Positions 63,510 through 64,000 of a DNA stretch of 64,000 nt are shown piece by piece (within the stretch, counting starts at the first letter, position 1; every line of letters starts with the position of its first letter). Source of the DNA: Ichthyophthirius multifiliis. Taxonomy: Eukaryota; Ciliophora; Oligohymenophorea; Hymenostomatida. The stretch covers positions 38,006-102,005 of the forward strand of contig NW_004086179.1 in NCBI RefSeq assembly GCF_000220395.1, written 5' to 3'. The position numbers and the translations under genes were made by a program. Below the pieces are notes generated by a model, which saw only the letters and a program-made list of their open reading frames with translations, did not search any database and had not been told where the DNA came from.

Positions 63510-64000
63510 TTTAATAAATAAATTTTTATATGTTATATAAAAATAAAGTTATTTTTTATTTAAAAATTAATAAAAAGTAATATCAAAACAAGTGATAAAT
63601 TATATATATTTTATTTTATTTAAAAATAAAATTATTAAATTTTTTTTAAAAAAAATAATTTATAATTAAAATAAAATAAAATTTATTATATGAGAAAGAT
63701 AAGAATATATAAAAAAGTAAAATATGAAGATTTGTAAAATTATATTATAATTTAAAGATAAAAAATATAAAATTTGTTTTTATATTTTTTTATATATTAA
63801 AAATAAAAATAGAAATGAATTTAAAAAAAGATAAAAATATATACATATAGAATATAAAATGATAAAAATAAAATAATAAATAAAAATATTTATATATTAT
63901 AATATAAAGATTAAAATATATAATAAATATATAATATATAATATATAATATTAATTTATAATTTTATATTTATTAAATTTTATTATATATATGATGTTTA
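63510..64000. other. right-edge intergenic sequence
   Basis: A/T-rich 5' flank of the last gene, running to the window edge. No gene seen. Confidence 0.55.

Noticed and set aside
1..64000. Search by eye for tRNA genes, CRISPR arrays, insertion sequences and transposase genes.
   Set aside because: No T-loop consensus, no regular repeat-spacer array and no transposase or reverse transcriptase motif was seen; this does not exclude divergent elements.

Overview
The window is extremely AT-rich eukaryotic nuclear DNA from a ciliate. TAA and TAG recur inside otherwise conserved proteins wherever glutamine (Q) is expected, and every gene whose 3' end can be fixed ends in TGA. Introns are short, GT..AG and almost pure A/T, often carrying (TA)n runs. 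Cilium components, very low G+C and glutamine/asparagine-rich proteins fit an oligohymenophorean. An Ichthyophthirius-like hymenostome is my best guess, but the genus is inference. All proteins below were read by hand with TAA/TAG = Q and spliced by eye.

Layout. 1-10 kb: 3' part of the tether-head protein CFAP44 (+), a TMEM230-family membrane protein (-), a degraded coding stretch, a possible structured RNA and a phospholipid scramblase (+). 10-16 kb: a leucine-rich-repeat/ankyrin protein (-) diverging from a CHFR-type FHA-RING-PBZ ubiquitin ligase (+), then an FCP1/SCP-like phosphatase (-). 16-23.4 kb: a Q/N-rich EF-hand protein (+), RER1 (-), DPH7 (-) and a TMEM151-like protein (-). 26-42.4 kb: a same-strand run of housekeeping genes, MTR4 RNA helicase, TRM3/TARBP1 tRNA methyltransferase, coatomer beta' (COPB2) and a dynamin-related GTPase, followed by a second TMEM151-like gene (-). 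46-51 kb: a genome-maintenance neighbourhood with a TDP2-like phosphodiesterase (+), an SF1 helicase fused to a RecB-type nuclease (-) and RNase H2 subunit C (-). 51-57 kb: a decayed protein kinase (-), an RRM/zinc-knuckle/RS splicing factor (-) and an RBR ubiquitin ligase (+). 57-64 kb: a sperm-tail PG-rich protein (+), a coiled-coil protein (-), a lipid-anchored MORN protein (+) and another coiled-coil protein (-).

Co-location does not imply operons. Themes are cilium structure (CFAP44, the PG-rich protein, perhaps the MORN and coiled-coil proteins), secretory traffic (RER1, COPB2, dynamin, TMEM230), RNA metabolism (MTR4, TRM3, DPH7 for translation, SR protein) and DNA repair (TDP2-like, helicase-nuclease, RNase H2C).

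Caveats. About a dozen clearly functional genes are broken by a single-base gain or loss, nearly always in an A or T run; I read these as probable homopolymer errors in the source sequence. Intron boundaries are inferred from frame continuity and family similarity, not from transcripts. Intergenic DNA is so poor in G that TGA is rare, so an open frame alone is not evidence of coding.
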